Assembly (NCBI RefSeq): GCF_024628865.1
Contig: NZ_CP102384.1
Span: 2,491,001 to 2,555,000, forward strand
From: Sphingopyxis sp. DBS4
Lineage (GTDB): Bacteria; Pseudomonadota; Alphaproteobacteria; Sphingomonadales; Sphingomonadaceae
Length of the DNA: 64,000 nucleotides
Reading direction: 5' to 3'
Shown here: positions 1 through 8,648 of the stretch, piece by piece
How the letters are laid out: the number at the start of each line of letters is the position of its first letter
How positions within the stretch are numbered: position 1 is the first letter of the stretch
The notes under the pieces: generated by a model
Told to the model about the DNA's origin: nothing
Database searches by the model: none
The model's input: the letters and a program-made list of their open reading frames with translations, nothing else
Translations under genes and position numbers: made by a program

Positions 1-94
1 CGGTGAAGACCTTGCGCTCGGTCTTGCCCTCCAGATAGGGGCAGGGCGCGGGGCTGGTGACGAAGAAGCGCGGAAAACGGAACGGTGCGGACAC
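1..94 (-). CDS. bpt: Aspartate/glutamate leucyltransferase (Bpt/Ate), N-terminal part, cut by window edge
   Basis: Only the first 31 codons are inside the window. The minus strand reads [14 protein letters not shown] followed by [17 protein letters not shown], the conserved N-terminus of bacterial arginyl/leucyl-tRNA-protein transferases, including the CPYL cysteine motif. These enzymes transfer leucine from tRNA to N-terminal Asp or Glu of proteins and so feed the N-end-rule ClpS/ClpAP pathway. The start is a GTG at 94, with GGAGG at 109-105 ten bases upstream. pyk lies upstream on the same strand, but 333 bases away, so bpt probably has its own promoter. The rest of the gene lies left of the window. 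Confidence 0.85.
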   Translation of the reverse strand, partial: MSAPFRFPRFFVTSPAPCPYLEGKTERKVFT

Positions 95-221
95 GCGAGA
101 CAGACCTCCGGACGATGATGCGAACCCTTCCCACGCGGGTTCCGACACGCGACTTGCACCGACTATGCCGCCTGCCGTCAATGGTGCAAACATCATTTAC
201 CATTTTTGTCCGTCCCGGACT

Positions 222-276
222 GAATCAACTCCGAAATTTTCTGAATCGCGCGGTAACTTTTGTGCCGGATTGAATC
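222..276. promoter_or_regulatory. Cluster of three GANTC (GAATC) sites upstream of bpt
   Basis: GAATC occurs at 222-226, 243-247 and 272-276 in a locally AT-richer stretch between pyk and bpt. GANTC is the target of the cell-cycle DNA methylase CcrM in alphaproteobacteria, and methylated GANTC in promoters is read by GcrA. Three sites in 55 bases is dense for such GC-rich DNA. Regulation of bpt by GcrA/CcrM is inference. Apart from this cluster and the repeat at 291-414, nothing else is visible in 95-427. Confidence 0.35.
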
Positions 277-290
277 AAAACTCCCCAGCC

Positions 291-414
291 GTCATCCCGG
301 CGAAGGCCGGGATCTCGCCCTATCGCCATAACGCACCGGCGAGATCCCGGCCTTCCGCCTTTGGCGGAAGTTTATCCTGAGCGCCTGCCAACGCAGTCGA
401 AGGGCCGGGATGAC
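291..414. repeat. Palindromic repeat (GTCATCCCGGCGAAGG family) with a second repeat nested in its right arm
   Basis: The outer arms are GTCATCCCGGCGAAGGCCGG on the left and GCCGGGATGAC on the right, the same family as the intact copy at 31049-31124. The right arm is broken after CGGCCTT by about 50 bases containing a small CCGCC/GGCGG hairpin and the stretch TTTATCCTGAGCGCCTGCC. The element lies just after the pyk stop codon and may also act as a transcript 3' end. Confidence 0.7.
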
Positions 415-427
415 GGAACAATAGGCG

Positions 428-1882
428 TCAGCTATAGCCGCGCAGTTCGTCCCCGGTCAGCGTCGCGACATGCAGCACGTTGGTCGACCCCGGCGTGCCG
501 AAGGGAACCCCCGCCATCATCACCAGCTTGGCCCCGGCCGTGCCGATACCGTGGCGCAGCGCCATGCGCTTGCCCTTGGCGATCATCTCCTCGAAGCTGC
601 CGATGTCCTTGGTCGGCACCGCGTGCGCGCCCCACAGCAACCCCATGCGCCGCGCCGCATCGCGCTTCGGCGTCAGCACCAGCAGCGGCGCGTTCGGGCG
701 CTCGCGCGCGACGCGGCGCGCGGTCGAGCCCGAGGCGGTGAAGCAGATGATCGCGTCGGCGGCGATCGTCTGGATGATCCGCCCCGCCGCCTCGGCAAGC
801 GCGTCGGCGGTGGTCGCGTCGGGCTGCGTCTCGGTGAAATGCAGGCGGCGGAAATAGTCGGGATCGCTTTCGACCGAGCGCGCGATGCTGTCCATCATCG
901 TCACCGCCTCGACCGGCCAGGCCCCCGCCGCGGTCTCGGCCGAGAGCATGATCGCGTCGGCGCCGTCATAGATGGCGGTCGCAACGTCGGACACCTCGGC
1001 GCGCGTCGGCGAGGGCGAAACGATCATCGATTCGAGCATCTGGGTCGCGACGACCACCGGCTTGCCCATCGCCCTTGCGGTCGCAACGATCCGCTTCTGC
1101 AGCGGCGGCACCGCCTCGGGCGGCAGTTCGACGCCCAAGTCGCCGCGCGCGACCATCGCGGCGTCGGCGATCTCCAATATCTCTTCGAGCCGCTGGACCC
1201 CCGCGGGCTTCTCGAACTTAACGAGCAGCGCCGCCTTGCCGCCGATCAGCCGCCGCGCCTCGGCGACATCCTCGGGACGCTGGACGAAGGAGAGTGCGAT
1301 CCAGTCGACATGCTGTTCGAGCGCGAAGCTCAGATCCTTGCGGTCCTTCTCGGTCAGCGCCGCGAGCGGCACGACGACGTCGGGGACATTGACGCCCTTG
1401 CGGTCCGAAATCCGCCCGCCGACCTCGACGATCGTCTCGATCCGTTGGGGCGAAACCGCCTGCACGCGCAGCACCAGCTTGCCGTCGTCGACGAGCAATC
1501 GCGTGCCGGGTTCGAGCGCGGCGAAAAGCTCGGGGTGCGGCAAATGGACGCGCCCCGCGTCGCCCGGCGCCTTGTCGGTGTCGAGCACAAAGCCTTCGCC
1601 CTTCACCAGTTCGGCGGGCCCGTCCTTGAAGGTTCCGACGCGCAGCTTCGGTCCCTGCAGGTCGACGAGGATCGTCGTCGGCCGCCCGGTCTCCTTCTCC
1701 AGCGCGCGGATCGCGGCGATCACCTGAGCATGGCCTTCATGGTCGCCGTGGCTCATGTTGACGCGAAACGCGTCGGCGCCCGCACGGTGGAGTGCGGCGA
1801 TCATCTCGGGATTCGCGCTCGCGGGGCCGAGCGTCGCCAATATGCGCACTTTGCGCTGGCGGGGCGTAAAACTCTGGACCAC
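428..1882 (-). CDS. pyk: Pyruvate kinase
   Basis: 484 residues, the usual length. Pyruvate kinase moves phosphate from phosphoenolpyruvate to ADP, the last step of glycolysis, in the cytosol. Visible family motifs: the N-terminal RKVRILATLGPAS strand; the substrate-loop region FRVNMSHGDHEGH (about residues 38-50); LVDLQGPKLRVG; the catalytic-lysine segment LLVKFEKPAG; the metal-binding MVARGDLGVELP; and the ATQMLESM stretch. The C-terminal domain is complete. The gene diverges from the DUF1244 gene across about 107 bases that should hold both promoters. The stop is followed by the palindromic repeat at 291-414. Confidence 0.97.
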   Translation of the reverse strand: MVQSFTPRQRKVRILATLGPASANPEMIAALHRAGADAFRVNMSHGDHEGHAQVIAAIRALEKETGRPTTILVDLQGPKLRVGTFKDGPAELVKGEGFVLDTDKAPGDAGRVHLPHPELFAALEPGTRLLVDDGKLVLRVQAVSPQRIETIVEVGGRISDRKGVNVPDVVVPLAALTEKDRKDLSFALEQHVDWIALSFVQRPEDVAEARRLIGGKAALLVKFEKPAGVQRLEEILEIADAAMVARGDLGVELPPEAVPPLQKRIVATARAMGKPVVVATQMLESMIVSPSPTRAEVSDVATAIYDGADAIMLSAETAAGAWPVEAVTMMDSIARSVESDPDYFRRLHFTETQPDATTADALAEAAGRIIQTIAADAIICFTASGSTARRVARERPNAPLLVLTPKRDAARRMGLLWGAHAVPTKDIGSFEEMIAKGKRMALRHGIGTAGAKLVMMAGVPFGTPGSTNVLHVATLTGDELRGYS

Positions 1883-1989
1883 AGATGCTCCGAAGACTGG
1901 AAAAATGCCGGACGCATGCGTAGGCGCGTTGCTGCGGCGAAGGCAAGCCGCGTATAGCTATGCAACGCCCCAGACGAAGGAATATCGCC

Positions 1990-2310
1990 ATGTCCTGCAG
2001 CGACGACCAGAGCGCCCAGACCGACGCGCTCGACAGCCTCGACGATGCCGCCGCCGCTGCGGCCTTCCGCCGCCTTGTCCGTTTGCTCCAACATCGCAGC
2101 GACGCCGCGAACATCGACCTGATGGGCCTCGCCGGATTCTGCCGCAACTGCCTCGGCGACTGGATCGCCGAAGCGGGTGCCCTGGACAAGGAGGCCGGCC
2201 GCGCGATAATCCACGGAATGCCCACCAAGGAGTGGAAAGCGCGCTTCCATGTCGCCGCGACGCCCGAACAGCTCGCGCGGATGGAAGAAAGCATGGCCAA
2301 GAATCCCTGA
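1990..2310 (+). CDS. DUF1244 family protein
   Basis: 106 residues from the ATG at 1990; an in-frame ATG at 1960 would add ten basic residues and looks less likely. The core reads FRRLVRLLQHRSD, then NIDLMGLAGFCRNCLGDW, the signature of the DUF1244 (SMc04008-like) family, a small all-helical protein common in alpha- and gammaproteobacteria. The two cysteines of the FCRNC motif are conserved. The family function is unknown. The gene heads a plus-strand run with gapR and a YbjQ protein, with short gaps of about 60 and 40 bases. Confidence 0.85.
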   Translation: MSCSDDQSAQTDALDSLDDAAAAAAFRRLVRLLQHRSDAANIDLMGLAGFCRNCLGDWIAEAGALDKEAGRAIIHGMPTKEWKARFHVAATPEQLARMEESMAKNP

Positions 2311-2373
2311 CCTCGCTAATCGGGCGCCGAGGCGATTCTCGCCACCCCATCCAAACCTCAAGCGGAGTATAAA

Positions 2374-2616
2374 ATGAGCGAAGCCACCGTGTCCGACGAA
2401 CAACTGCGCCTTTTCATCGAGCGCATCGAGCGGCTGGAAGAAGAGAAAAAGGGCATCGCTGACGACATCCGCGACGTCTACCTCGAATCGAAATCGCAGG
2501 GCTATGACCCCAAGATCATGCGCCAGATCGTGCGCCTGCGGAAAATGCCGGTGCATGATCGCAAGGAAATGGAAGCGATCCTCGACGTTTACAAATCAGC
2601 GCTCGGAATCGCCTGA
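2374..2616 (+). CDS. gapR: GapR-like chromatin protein (DUF2312)
   Basis: 80 residues, full length for the family. The protein is almost wholly helical, with a charged coiled coil ([19 protein letters not shown]) followed by the conserved [24 protein letters not shown] segment (given here in two parts: [12 protein letters not shown] and [12 protein letters not shown]). In Caulobacter the homologue GapR binds overtwisted, AT-rich DNA ahead of the replication and transcription machinery and stimulates topoisomerases. The same role is assumed here from the family. It lies between DUF1244 and YbjQ genes on the same strand. Confidence 0.88.
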   Translation: MSEATVSDEQLRLFIERIERLEEEKKGIADDIRDVYLESKSQGYDPKIMRQIVRLRKMPVHDRKEMEAILDVYKSALGIA

Positions 2617-2656
2617 GCCCGCCCGGCAGGCCTGAACCCCCAACAGGAGAGTGACG

Positions 2657-2974
2657 ATGTTCAGCACCACGACCAACAGCATCGAAGGCCATCCGGTCCG
2701 CGAATATCTGGGCATCGTCACCGGCGAAGTGATCGTCGGCGCCAACCTGTTCCGCGACCTGTTCGCGAGCATCACCGACATCGTCGGCGGCCGCTCGGGC
2801 AAATATGAGGATGTCCTCGCCCGCGCGCGCAAGGAAGCGCTCGGCGAGATGGAGGCCGAGGCCGCGAAGCTCGGCGGCAATGCGGTGATCGGCGTCGATC
2901 TCGACTATGAAGTGCTCGGCCAGAACGGGTCGATGCTGATGGTGTCCGCCAGCGGAACGGCCGTGGTTGTCTGA
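2657..2974 (+). CDS. YbjQ/UPF0145 family protein
   Basis: 105 residues from the ATG at 2657; a GTG two codons upstream is also possible. The sequence has the YbjQ pattern: an N-terminal strand ending in [20 protein letters not shown], a helix with [20 protein letters not shown], and the [14 protein letters not shown] strand. The fold is a small alpha-beta protein that forms pentamers. The family was once called heavy-metal-binding, but its function is not established. AGGAGAG lies just upstream of the start. Confidence 0.82.
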   Translation: MFSTTTNSIEGHPVREYLGIVTGEVIVGANLFRDLFASITDIVGGRSGKYEDVLARARKEALGEMEAEAAKLGGNAVIGVDLDYEVLGQNGSMLMVSASGTAVVV

Positions 2975-3030
2975 TCGCCCGCTCCGCGCTAGGGGCAGCG
3001 CCACATTTTTTCCATCCGATGGAGGTAGCT

Positions 3031-3777
3031 GTGGCCGGCCATAGCAAGTTCAAGAACATCATGCACCGCAAGGGTGCGCAGGATAAGAAGCGCAGCGCCC
3101 TTTTCTCGAAGCTCGCGCGCGAAGTCACCGTCGCGGCGAAGATGGGCCTGCCCGACCCCGACGCGAATGCCCGTCTTCGTGCGGCCGTCAACGCGGCCAA
3201 GGCGCAGTCGATGCCCAAGGATAATATCCAGCGCGCAATCGACAAGGCGGCGGGCGGCGACGGCGACAATTACGAGGAAATCCGCTACGAAGGCTATGGC
3301 CCCGGCGGCGTCTCGCTGATCGTCGAAGCGCTCACCGACAACCGCAACCGCACCGCGACCAACGTCCGCACCGCCTTTGCCAAGAACGGCGGCAACCTCG
3401 GCACCAGCGGCAGCGTCAGCCACGGCTTCGACCGCCTCGGCCTGATCAGCTATCCCGCGAAGGCCGGCGACGCCGACACGGTGTTCGAAGCCGCGCTCGA
3501 CGCGGGCGCCGACGACGTCGAATCGTCCGAGGACGGCCACGACATCTGGACCAGCGTCGACAGCCTGCACGAGGTCGCGAAAGCGCTCGAAGCCAAGCTC
3601 GGCGAGGCCGAAGGCGTCAAGCTCGCGTGGAAGCCGACGCTGAAAAGCGAGATCGCCGACGAAAGCGTCGCGCAGACCCTGTTCAAGCTGATCGACACGC
3701 TCGACGACGACGATGACGTCCAGACCGTGTGGGGTAATTATGAGATTCCCGACGCGGTGATGGAGAAACTGGGTTGA
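3031..3777 (+). CDS. yebC: YebC/PmpR family protein (translation factor/transcriptional regulator)
   Basis: 248 residues from a GTG at 3031. This start gives the family N-terminus (M)[17 protein letters not shown] and places GGAGGT at 3021-3026; the ATG at 3019 lies within that signal. The three YebC domains are present, with the conserved [11 protein letters not shown] loop near residue 90 and an acidic C-terminal region ending in [16 protein letters not shown]. YebC proteins were described as transcriptional regulators, and more recent work links them to relief of ribosome stalling at proline-rich stretches. The gene precedes ruvC, as in many proteobacteria, with a palindromic repeat between them. 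Confidence 0.93.
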   Translation: MAGHSKFKNIMHRKGAQDKKRSALFSKLAREVTVAAKMGLPDPDANARLRAAVNAAKAQSMPKDNIQRAIDKAAGGDGDNYEEIRYEGYGPGGVSLIVEALTDNRNRTATNVRTAFAKNGGNLGTSGSVSHGFDRLGLISYPAKAGDADTVFEAALDAGADDVESSEDGHDIWTSVDSLHEVAKALEAKLGEAEGVKLAWKPTLKSEIADESVAQTLFKLIDTLDDDDDVQTVWGNYEIPDAVMEKLG

Positions 3778-3782
3778 TGCAA

Positions 3783-3912
3783 ATCCTCCCTGTCGCGAAG
3801 CGATGGGGAGGGGGACCGCCGGCGAAGCCGGTGGTGGAGGGGCCGGTGCGCCATCGCCCCTCCGTCAGCCCTTCGGGCTGCCACCTCCCCATGCCTGCGG
3901 CACAGGGAGGAT
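3783..3912. repeat. 130-bp nested palindromic repeat between yebC and ruvC
   Basis: The outer arms ATCCTCCCTGT (3783-3793) and ACAGGGAGGAT (3902-3912) are exact reverse complements. Inner pairs include CCGGCGAAGCCGG and GCCCTTCGGGCTGCC, so the whole element can fold into a branched hairpin. Its right arm contains GGGAGG at 3905-3910, placed correctly to be the ribosome-binding site of ruvC. Confidence 0.8.
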
Positions 3913-3919
3913 CGCGAAC

Positions 3920-4393
3920 GTGATCATCCTCGGCCTCGACCCTTCGCTCAGTTGCACCGGCTGGGGCATCATTCGCGTCGAGGGCAGCCGGATCAGTCAC
4001 ATCGCCAACGGGCAGGTGAAGACCGATGCCAAGGCGCCCCTGCCCGACCGGCTCGCGCATCTCGACACAGTGCTGGCAGCGGTGATCGCCGACCATGCCC
4101 CCGCACAGGCGGCGGTCGAGGAAGTGTTCGTCAACGACAATCCGCAATCGACGTTGAAGCTGGCGCACGCGCGCGGCGTCGCGCTGCTCGCCTGCGCGCG
4201 CGGCGGGCTGCCCGTGGCCGAATATGCCCCGCGCCTCGTCAAGAAGGCCATCGTCGGCACCGGCGGCGCGGCGAAAGAACAGGTACAGGCGATGCTGCGC
4301 GTGTTGCTGCCCGGCGCAAAGGTCGCGGGCGCCGACGCGGCCGACGCGCTGGCAGTCGCGATCTGCCATGCGAACCATCGCAGCTCGGTATGA
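3920..4393 (+). CDS. ruvC: Crossover junction endodeoxyribonuclease RuvC
   Basis: 157 residues from a GTG at 3920, close to the usual 160-175. RuvC cuts Holliday junctions brought to it by RuvAB. The acidic active-site residues are visible in order: Asp in ILGLDPSLS near residue 7, Glu in AAVEEVFV near 66, and the paired Asp of [14 protein letters not shown] near 140. The start is set by the conserved N-terminal strand. Its Shine-Dalgarno sequence GGGAGG (3905-3910, 9 bases upstream) lies inside the right arm of the preceding palindromic repeat. ruvA follows after about 210 bases with no convincing gene. Confidence 0.95.
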   Translation: MIILGLDPSLSCTGWGIIRVEGSRISHIANGQVKTDAKAPLPDRLAHLDTVLAAVIADHAPAQAAVEEVFVNDNPQSTLKLAHARGVALLACARGGLPVAEYAPRLVKKAIVGTGGAAKEQVQAMLRVLLPGAKVAGADAADALAVAICHANHRSSV

Positions 4394-4602
4394 CGAAATT
4401 CCAAAGTTCAGGAAAGTTCAGCCCAACGACGCCGCCTTCGGCCCCCATCATGCGCCCAACTCGGCCGACCGTGCCCTCCGCCTGAAAAGCCTGATGAAGG
4501 CTGGCATAGCCGGATAATGTAGGAAAGGGCTATTTGAAGGTGGCAAAGCAGCCGGCGGGAAATTGATTCCCTTTTCGTTCTCCCCGCGCTAGCACGGCTT
4601 CC

Positions 4603-5202
4603 ATGATCGCAAAACTCACCGGACGGCTCGATTCAAGCGGCGCAGGCCATGCCGTGATCGACGTCGGCGGCGTCGGTTATCTGGTGGAAGCATCGGCGCG
4701 CACATTGGATGCGCTCGGCCCGGTCGGCGGCGATGTGACCATCCACACCGAAATGCTGGTCGGCGAGGATTTCCTGCGCCTGCTCGGCTTTGCCAAGGCC
4801 GAGGAGCGCGACTGGTTCCGCCTGCTCACCAGCGTGCAGGGCGTCGGCGCGAAGGTGGCGCTCGCGATCCTCTCGGCGCTGGAGATCGGCGATTTGCAAC
4901 GCGCGCTGGCGAGCAGCGACAGCGCCATGATCGCCCGCGCCAACGGCGTCGGCCCGAAGCTCGCGCAGCGGATCGCGCATGAACTGAAGGACAAAGCCGG
5001 GGCGCTGGGCGGGATCGCCAGTTCGAATCCAGCCCTGTCCGGCACATCAGCCCCCCTCGCCGACGCCGTCGCCGCTCTCACCGGCCTCGGCTTCAAACCC
5101 GCCGAAGCGAGCGCTGCGGTTGCGGCGGCAAGCGAGGAACTGGGTGCCGGGGCAAGCCTCGACGCGCTGGTACGGCTGGCGCTCAAGAAGGCCGCCAAAT
5201 GA
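4603..5202 (+). CDS. ruvA: Holliday junction branch migration protein RuvA
   Basis: 199 residues, the normal size. RuvA binds the four-way junction as a tetramer and loads RuvB. Domain I runs from [11 protein letters not shown] to about residue 64. The two helix-hairpin-helix motifs of domain II are visible: [17 protein letters not shown] (about 71-87) and [22 protein letters not shown] (as [11 protein letters not shown] and [11 protein letters not shown], about 107-128). The C-terminal domain III ([12 protein letters not shown]) contacts RuvB. The stop overlaps the start of the next, unknown gene by four bases (ATGA). Confidence 0.97.
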   Translation: MIAKLTGRLDSSGAGHAVIDVGGVGYLVEASARTLDALGPVGGDVTIHTEMLVGEDFLRLLGFAKAEERDWFRLLTSVQGVGAKVALAILSALEIGDLQRALASSDSAMIARANGVGPKLAQRIAHELKDKAGALGGIASSNPALSGTSAPLADAVAALTGLGFKPAEASAAVAAASEELGAGASLDALVRLALKKAAK

Positions 5203-5870
5203 AAAGAAACTGGGGCCGCCTTCTCTGTCAAATCTGCTTTGTCCTCGGCGTGACTGCCTTGGCTTGGTTTCATCTAGCAGCGTCAGTAATGGCTGTTTGT
5301 GCTGTCGTGCTGGTCGCTCTCTCCGGAAAATTTGAATCGCTCATCGAGGTGTCGTTCGGTCCACTGAAAGCCAAGCTTGAACGAAACATTTCAGAATCTG
5401 AACACCTGCTTCAGAGCCTGAAGGCATTAGCGGTTACTCAAGCACGAGCCACCAATGCAGCATCCGTAAATACCGGACGCTGGGCGTCTGGCGACGATTG
5501 GGTTTATCAAAGCGTCATGCGCGTTGAAAACGGGCTTCGAGAGCTAGGCATAACTGATGACGAAATTGCTGATGCGAAGATCGACTTCGTCAGTCTTACA
5601 ATTCGGGACGCCGCTAGCGCCGCAATGGGAGGCGGGTATGTACCTAGCCGCTTGGGCCAAGAAGCAATCACCGAATGGCAACAGGTAATGCGCGATTGCC
5701 GATCCGATCCGGACGCAATTGAGGCCTATTTGAGCAAATGGGGAGAACTGTCTCCTGATCGCAAAATTCGGATCGATGACATGCGCTGGATGATGACACA
5801 TCGAAGCGTTCAGGATTCGGCGCAGTACATGCGAGCTCATGATCCTATAAAATGGGATGACGGTCAGTGA
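5199..5870 (+). CDS. Unknown membrane-anchored protein inserted between ruvA and ruvB
   Basis: 223 residues; I do not recognise a family. The N-terminus has one hydrophobic stretch, or two close ones (about residues 8-43, from [17 protein letters not shown] to [12 protein letters not shown]). A possible coiled coil follows ([21 protein letters not shown]), then a soluble domain of about 140 residues rich in Asp, Arg and Trp. Base composition is visibly less GC-rich than the neighbours, and codons such as TTA, CTA, AGA and ATA appear. It overlaps ruvA by ATGA and the GFA gene by GTGA, so it is probably translated with both. It looks like a recent insertion into the ruv operon; function is unknown. 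Confidence 0.75.
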   Translation: MKRNWGRLLCQICFVLGVTALAWFHLAASVMAVCAVVLVALSGKFESLIEVSFGPLKAKLERNISESEHLLQSLKALAVTQARATNAASVNTGRWASGDDWVYQSVMRVENGLRELGITDDEIADAKIDFVSLTIRDAASAAMGGGYVPSRLGQEAITEWQQVMRDCRSDPDAIEAYLSKWGELSPDRKIRIDDMRWMMTHRSVQDSAQYMRAHDPIKWDDGQ

Positions 5871-6277
5871 CCGACCCCACCCGCCACGCATCCTGCCGCT
5901 GCGGCCAGGTCCGCATCACCTGCACCGGCGAGCCGATCCGCGTGTCGGTCTGCCATTGCCGCGAATGCAAGGCGCGGAGCGGCAGCGCCTTTGCCGCGCA
6001 GGTCCGTTTTCCCGCCGAGCAGGTCCGCATCGAGGGCGAAGCGAACGCAAAGATGTGGCAATATACCGGCGAGAGCGGCAACACCGCCGACTTCTTCTTT
6101 TGCGGCACCTGCGGCTCGGGCGTCTGGTATAAAGCCCGGCCCTATCATGACGCCTATGCAATACCGCTCGGCAATTTCGAGCCGGGCCATGGTTTCGTAC
6201 CCGATTATTCGGTTTACGAGGACCGGATGGAACCTTGGGTTTCGATTACCGGCGAGGCAATAGAGCATTATGACTGA
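5867..6277 (+). CDS. GFA-family (CENP-V/GFA domain) zinc protein
   Basis: 136 residues from a GTG that overlaps the previous stop. The zinc-binding pattern of the GFA fold is clear: [12 protein letters not shown] near residue 10, then [18 protein letters not shown] (about 30-48), and [11 protein letters not shown] near 85. Members are named after glutathione-dependent formaldehyde-activating enzyme, but most have no proven reaction, so a catalytic role is not claimed. The C-terminal end overlaps the ruvB start by eight bases. Together with the gene before it, it separates ruvA from ruvB. Confidence 0.88.
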   Translation: MTDPTRHASCRCGQVRITCTGEPIRVSVCHCRECKARSGSAFAAQVRFPAEQVRIEGEANAKMWQYTGESGNTADFFFCGTCGSGVWYKARPYHDAYAIPLGNFEPGHGFVPDYSVYEDRMEPWVSITGEAIEHYD

Positions 6278-7298
6278 GCCGGCCCTCACCACCCCCTTGC
6301 GCACCCCCGAGGACGCCGACGCGGCGCTCCGTCCCAAGTCGCTCGCCGAGTTCGTCGGGCAAGCGGCGGCGCGCGAGAATCTGCGCATCTTCATCGAAGC
6401 GGCGAAGACGCGGTCCGACGCGCTCGATCATGTACTCTTCTTCGGACCGCCGGGGCTCGGCAAGACGACGCTGGCGCAGATCGTCGCGCGCGAGCTCGGC
6501 GTCGGCTTCCGCTCCACTTCAGGCCCGGTGATCGCCAAGGCGGGCGACCTTGCCGCGCTGCTCACCAATCTCGAGGACGGCGACGTCCTGTTCATCGACG
6601 AGATCCACCGCCTCGCCCCCGCGGTCGAGGAAATCCTCTATCCCGCGATGGAGGACCGCGCGCTCGACATCATGATCGGCGAAGGGCCGTCGGCGCGCAG
6701 CGTGCGGATCGACCTGCCCAAATTCACGCTGGTCGGCGCGACGACGCGGCAGGGTCTGCTGACGACGCCGCTGCGCGACCGCTTCGGCATTCCGGTGCGG
6801 CTTAATTTCTATACGCATGGCGAGCTCGAACAGGTGATCGGCCGCGCCGCGCGCCTGCTCGGCCTCGGCATCGCGCCCGATGGCGCGCTGGAGATCGCGA
6901 AGCGCTCGCGCGGCACGCCGCGTATCGCGGGCCGCCTGCTCCGCCGCGTGCGCGATTTCGCGACGGTGGCGGGGGCACAGATCGTCGACGCGAAAGTCGC
7001 CGACGCGGCACTCAACCGGCTGGAGGTCGACGCGCTCGGGCTCGACGCGATGGACCGGCGCTATCTGACGATGATCGCCGACATCTATCGCGGCGGCCCG
7101 GTCGGCGCCGACACGCTCGCGGCGGGTCTCAGCGAGCCGCGCGACACGATCGAGGACGTGATCGAGCCCTATCTGCTCCAGATCGGCCTGATCGCCCGCA
7201 CCGCGCGCGGGCGGATGCTCAATGCCAGCGCGTGGAAGCATCTCGGCCTCAATCCGCCTACGGGCACGCAGGACGGGTTATTCGATCAGGGGAAATAG
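6270..7298 (+). CDS. ruvB: Holliday junction branch migration ATPase RuvB
   Basis: 342 residues, the standard length. RuvB is the AAA+ hexameric motor that drives branch migration with RuvA. The Walker A motif is [16 protein letters not shown] (near residue 60) and Walker B is [10 protein letters not shown] (near 110). Sensor 1 lies in [20 protein letters not shown] (about 150-170). The arginine of [17 protein letters not shown] and the C-terminal winged helix ([12 protein letters not shown]) are all present. The start overlaps the GFA gene. A palindromic repeat follows the stop. Confidence 0.98.
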   Translation: MTEPALTTPLRTPEDADAALRPKSLAEFVGQAAARENLRIFIEAAKTRSDALDHVLFFGPPGLGKTTLAQIVARELGVGFRSTSGPVIAKAGDLAALLTNLEDGDVLFIDEIHRLAPAVEEILYPAMEDRALDIMIGEGPSARSVRIDLPKFTLVGATTRQGLLTTPLRDRFGIPVRLNFYTHGELEQVIGRAARLLGLGIAPDGALEIAKRSRGTPRIAGRLLRRVRDFATVAGAQIVDAKVADAALNRLEVDALGLDAMDRRYLTMIADIYRGGPVGADTLAAGLSEPRDTIEDVIEPYLLQIGLIARTARGRMLNASAWKHLGLNPPTGTQDGLFDQGK

Positions 7299-7300
7299 CC

Positions 7301-7410
7301 CCGTGCCCCTGCGAAGGCAGGGGTCCATCACATGCCGTTGCGACACCCTGCAGCCTTCTGCGAGTGGATGGACCGTCTGAAGATGGGCCCCTGCCTTCGC
7401 AGGGGCACGG
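7301..7410. repeat. Palindromic repeat between ruvB and ybgC
   Basis: The left arm CCGTGCCCCTGCGAAGGCAG and the right arm (7391-7410, ending GCAGGGGCACGG) are inverted copies around a central loop of about 60 bases. It shares the CGAAGGC core with other repeats in the window but has a CCTGC flank instead of CCCGC, so it is a separate subfamily. It could serve as the 3' end of the ruv transcript. Confidence 0.75.
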
Positions 7411-7491
7411 AACTACCAAATGCCGTTTCGCTGCGACGAACCGTTGAAGAGGGCTTTGCGGCGAGTCGATGCCCCGCTATCGGTCTTAACC

Positions 7492-7956
7492 ATGGCGGCC
7501 GTTCCTCCTCCCTTCGTCCCCGGCGCCTTCGTCGGGGCCGCGCATCACTACCGCGCGCGCGTCTATTTCGAGGACACCGACCTGTCGGGCATCGTCTATC
7601 ACGCCAATTACCTCCGCTATATGGAACGCGCGCGCTCCGACATGCTGCGCCTCGCCGGAATCGACCAGCGCGCGGCGATGGAGAGCGGCGAAGGCGCTTG
7701 GGCGGTCACCGACCTGACCATAAAATATCGTAGCCCCGCAAAGCTCGACGACGACCTCGTCGTCGTCAGCACTGTCGAAGCGGTGCGCGGCGCGAGCGTG
7801 ATCATCGCGCAGCGCATCCTTCGCGGTCAGGACACGTTAACGGAGGGGCGTGTTACCGCCGCCTTCCTGTCACCCGAAGGCCGGCCGCGCCGCCAGCCCG
7901 CGGGCTGGGCCGACCGTTTCACCGCCATCATGAATGGAGAGACCAACCCTTGCTAG
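7492..7956 (+). CDS. ybgC: Tol-Pal system-associated acyl-CoA thioesterase YbgC
   Basis: 154 residues from the ATG at 7492; earlier in-frame starts would add residues outside the hotdog fold. The hotdog signature VYFEDTDLSGIVYHANYLRY (about residues 22-41) includes the catalytic Asp of the 4-hydroxybenzoyl-CoA thioesterase class. YbgC hydrolyses acyl-CoA thioesters and is a regular first gene of tol-pal operons. Its stop codon overlaps the TTG start of tolQ, which supports coupled translation. Confidence 0.93.
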   Translation: MAAVPPPFVPGAFVGAAHHYRARVYFEDTDLSGIVYHANYLRYMERARSDMLRLAGIDQRAAMESGEGAWAVTDLTIKYRSPAKLDDDLVVVSTVEAVRGASVIIAQRILRGQDTLTEGRVTAAFLSPEGRPRRQPAGWADRFTAIMNGETNPC

Positions 7957-8648
7957 ACAATATCAAGCTGGCCGCCGACGCGGCGACGCTGTCCCCCATC
8001 GCGCTGTTCATTCAGGCCGACATCATCGTCAAGGCGGTGATGATCGGGCTGCTACTCGCGTCGATCTATGTCTGGGCGGTGATCATCACGCACGGCCGCA
8101 GCGTCGGCAAGCTGATGCGCGCGTCGGAGGGGTTCGAGCGCGATTTCTGGCGCGCCGACAATATCGACAAATTCTATGACAAGAACAGCGGCGAGGAACT
8201 GCCGAGCGCGAAGATCCTCGCGGCAGGGATCGGCGAATGGCGCCGGTCGACCAAGGGCCGGAATGTCGACCGCGAGGGCACGCGCGAGCGACTGGGTATC
8301 GCGATGAACAGCGCCGTCGCGGGCGAAGTCGACCGGCTGGCCGAAAAGATCGGCACGCTCGCCACCATCGGCGCGGTCGCGCCCTTCGTGGGCCTGTTCG
8401 GCACCGTCTGGGGCATCATGCGCAGCTTCACCGCGATCGCCGCGTCGAACAACAGCAGCCTAGCGGTCGTCGCCCCCGGCATCGCCGAGGCGCTGTTCGC
8501 GACCGCGATCGGCCTGTTCGCCGCCATTCCGGCGGTGATCGCCTACAACGCCTTTTCGCAGCGGCTGAACCGGCTCGAATCGCGGCTCGGCCGCTTCGCC
8601 GACGGGCTGCACGCGATGTTCAGTCGCGAACTGGAGGTCGAGGCCTGA
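7950..8648 (+). CDS. tolQ: Tol-Pal system proton channel TolQ
   Basis: 232 residues from a TTG start overlapping ybgC. TolQ belongs to the MotA/TolQ/ExbB family; with TolR it forms the proton-driven inner-membrane motor that energises TolA during cell constriction. Three membrane segments are visible: about residues 28-50 (VKAVMIGLLLASIYVWAVII), 140-162 (GAVAPFVGLFGTVWGIM) and 175-200 (GIAEALFATAIGLFAAIPAV). The central GLFGTVWGIMRSF motif is typical. Its stop overlaps the tolR start in TGATG. Confidence 0.96.
   Translation: MLDNIKLAADAATLSPIALFIQADIIVKAVMIGLLLASIYVWAVIITHGRSVGKLMRASEGFERDFWRADNIDKFYDKNSGEELPSAKILAAGIGEWRRSTKGRNVDREGTRERLGIAMNSAVAGEVDRLAEKIGTLATIGAVAPFVGLFGTVWGIMRSFTAIAASNNSSLAVVAPGIAEALFATAIGLFAAIPAVIAYNAFSQRLNRLESRLGRFADGLHAMFSRELEVEA

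Noticed and set aside
57..380. Plus-strand frames at the left edge
   Set aside because: They run across the bpt start and the palindromic repeat and translate repeat sequence (such as VIPAKAGISP), not a protein family.
4394..4602. Possible small gene between ruvC and ruvA
   Set aside because: The open frames here only extend ruvC shadow frames, and no ribosome-binding site with a plausible protein was found.
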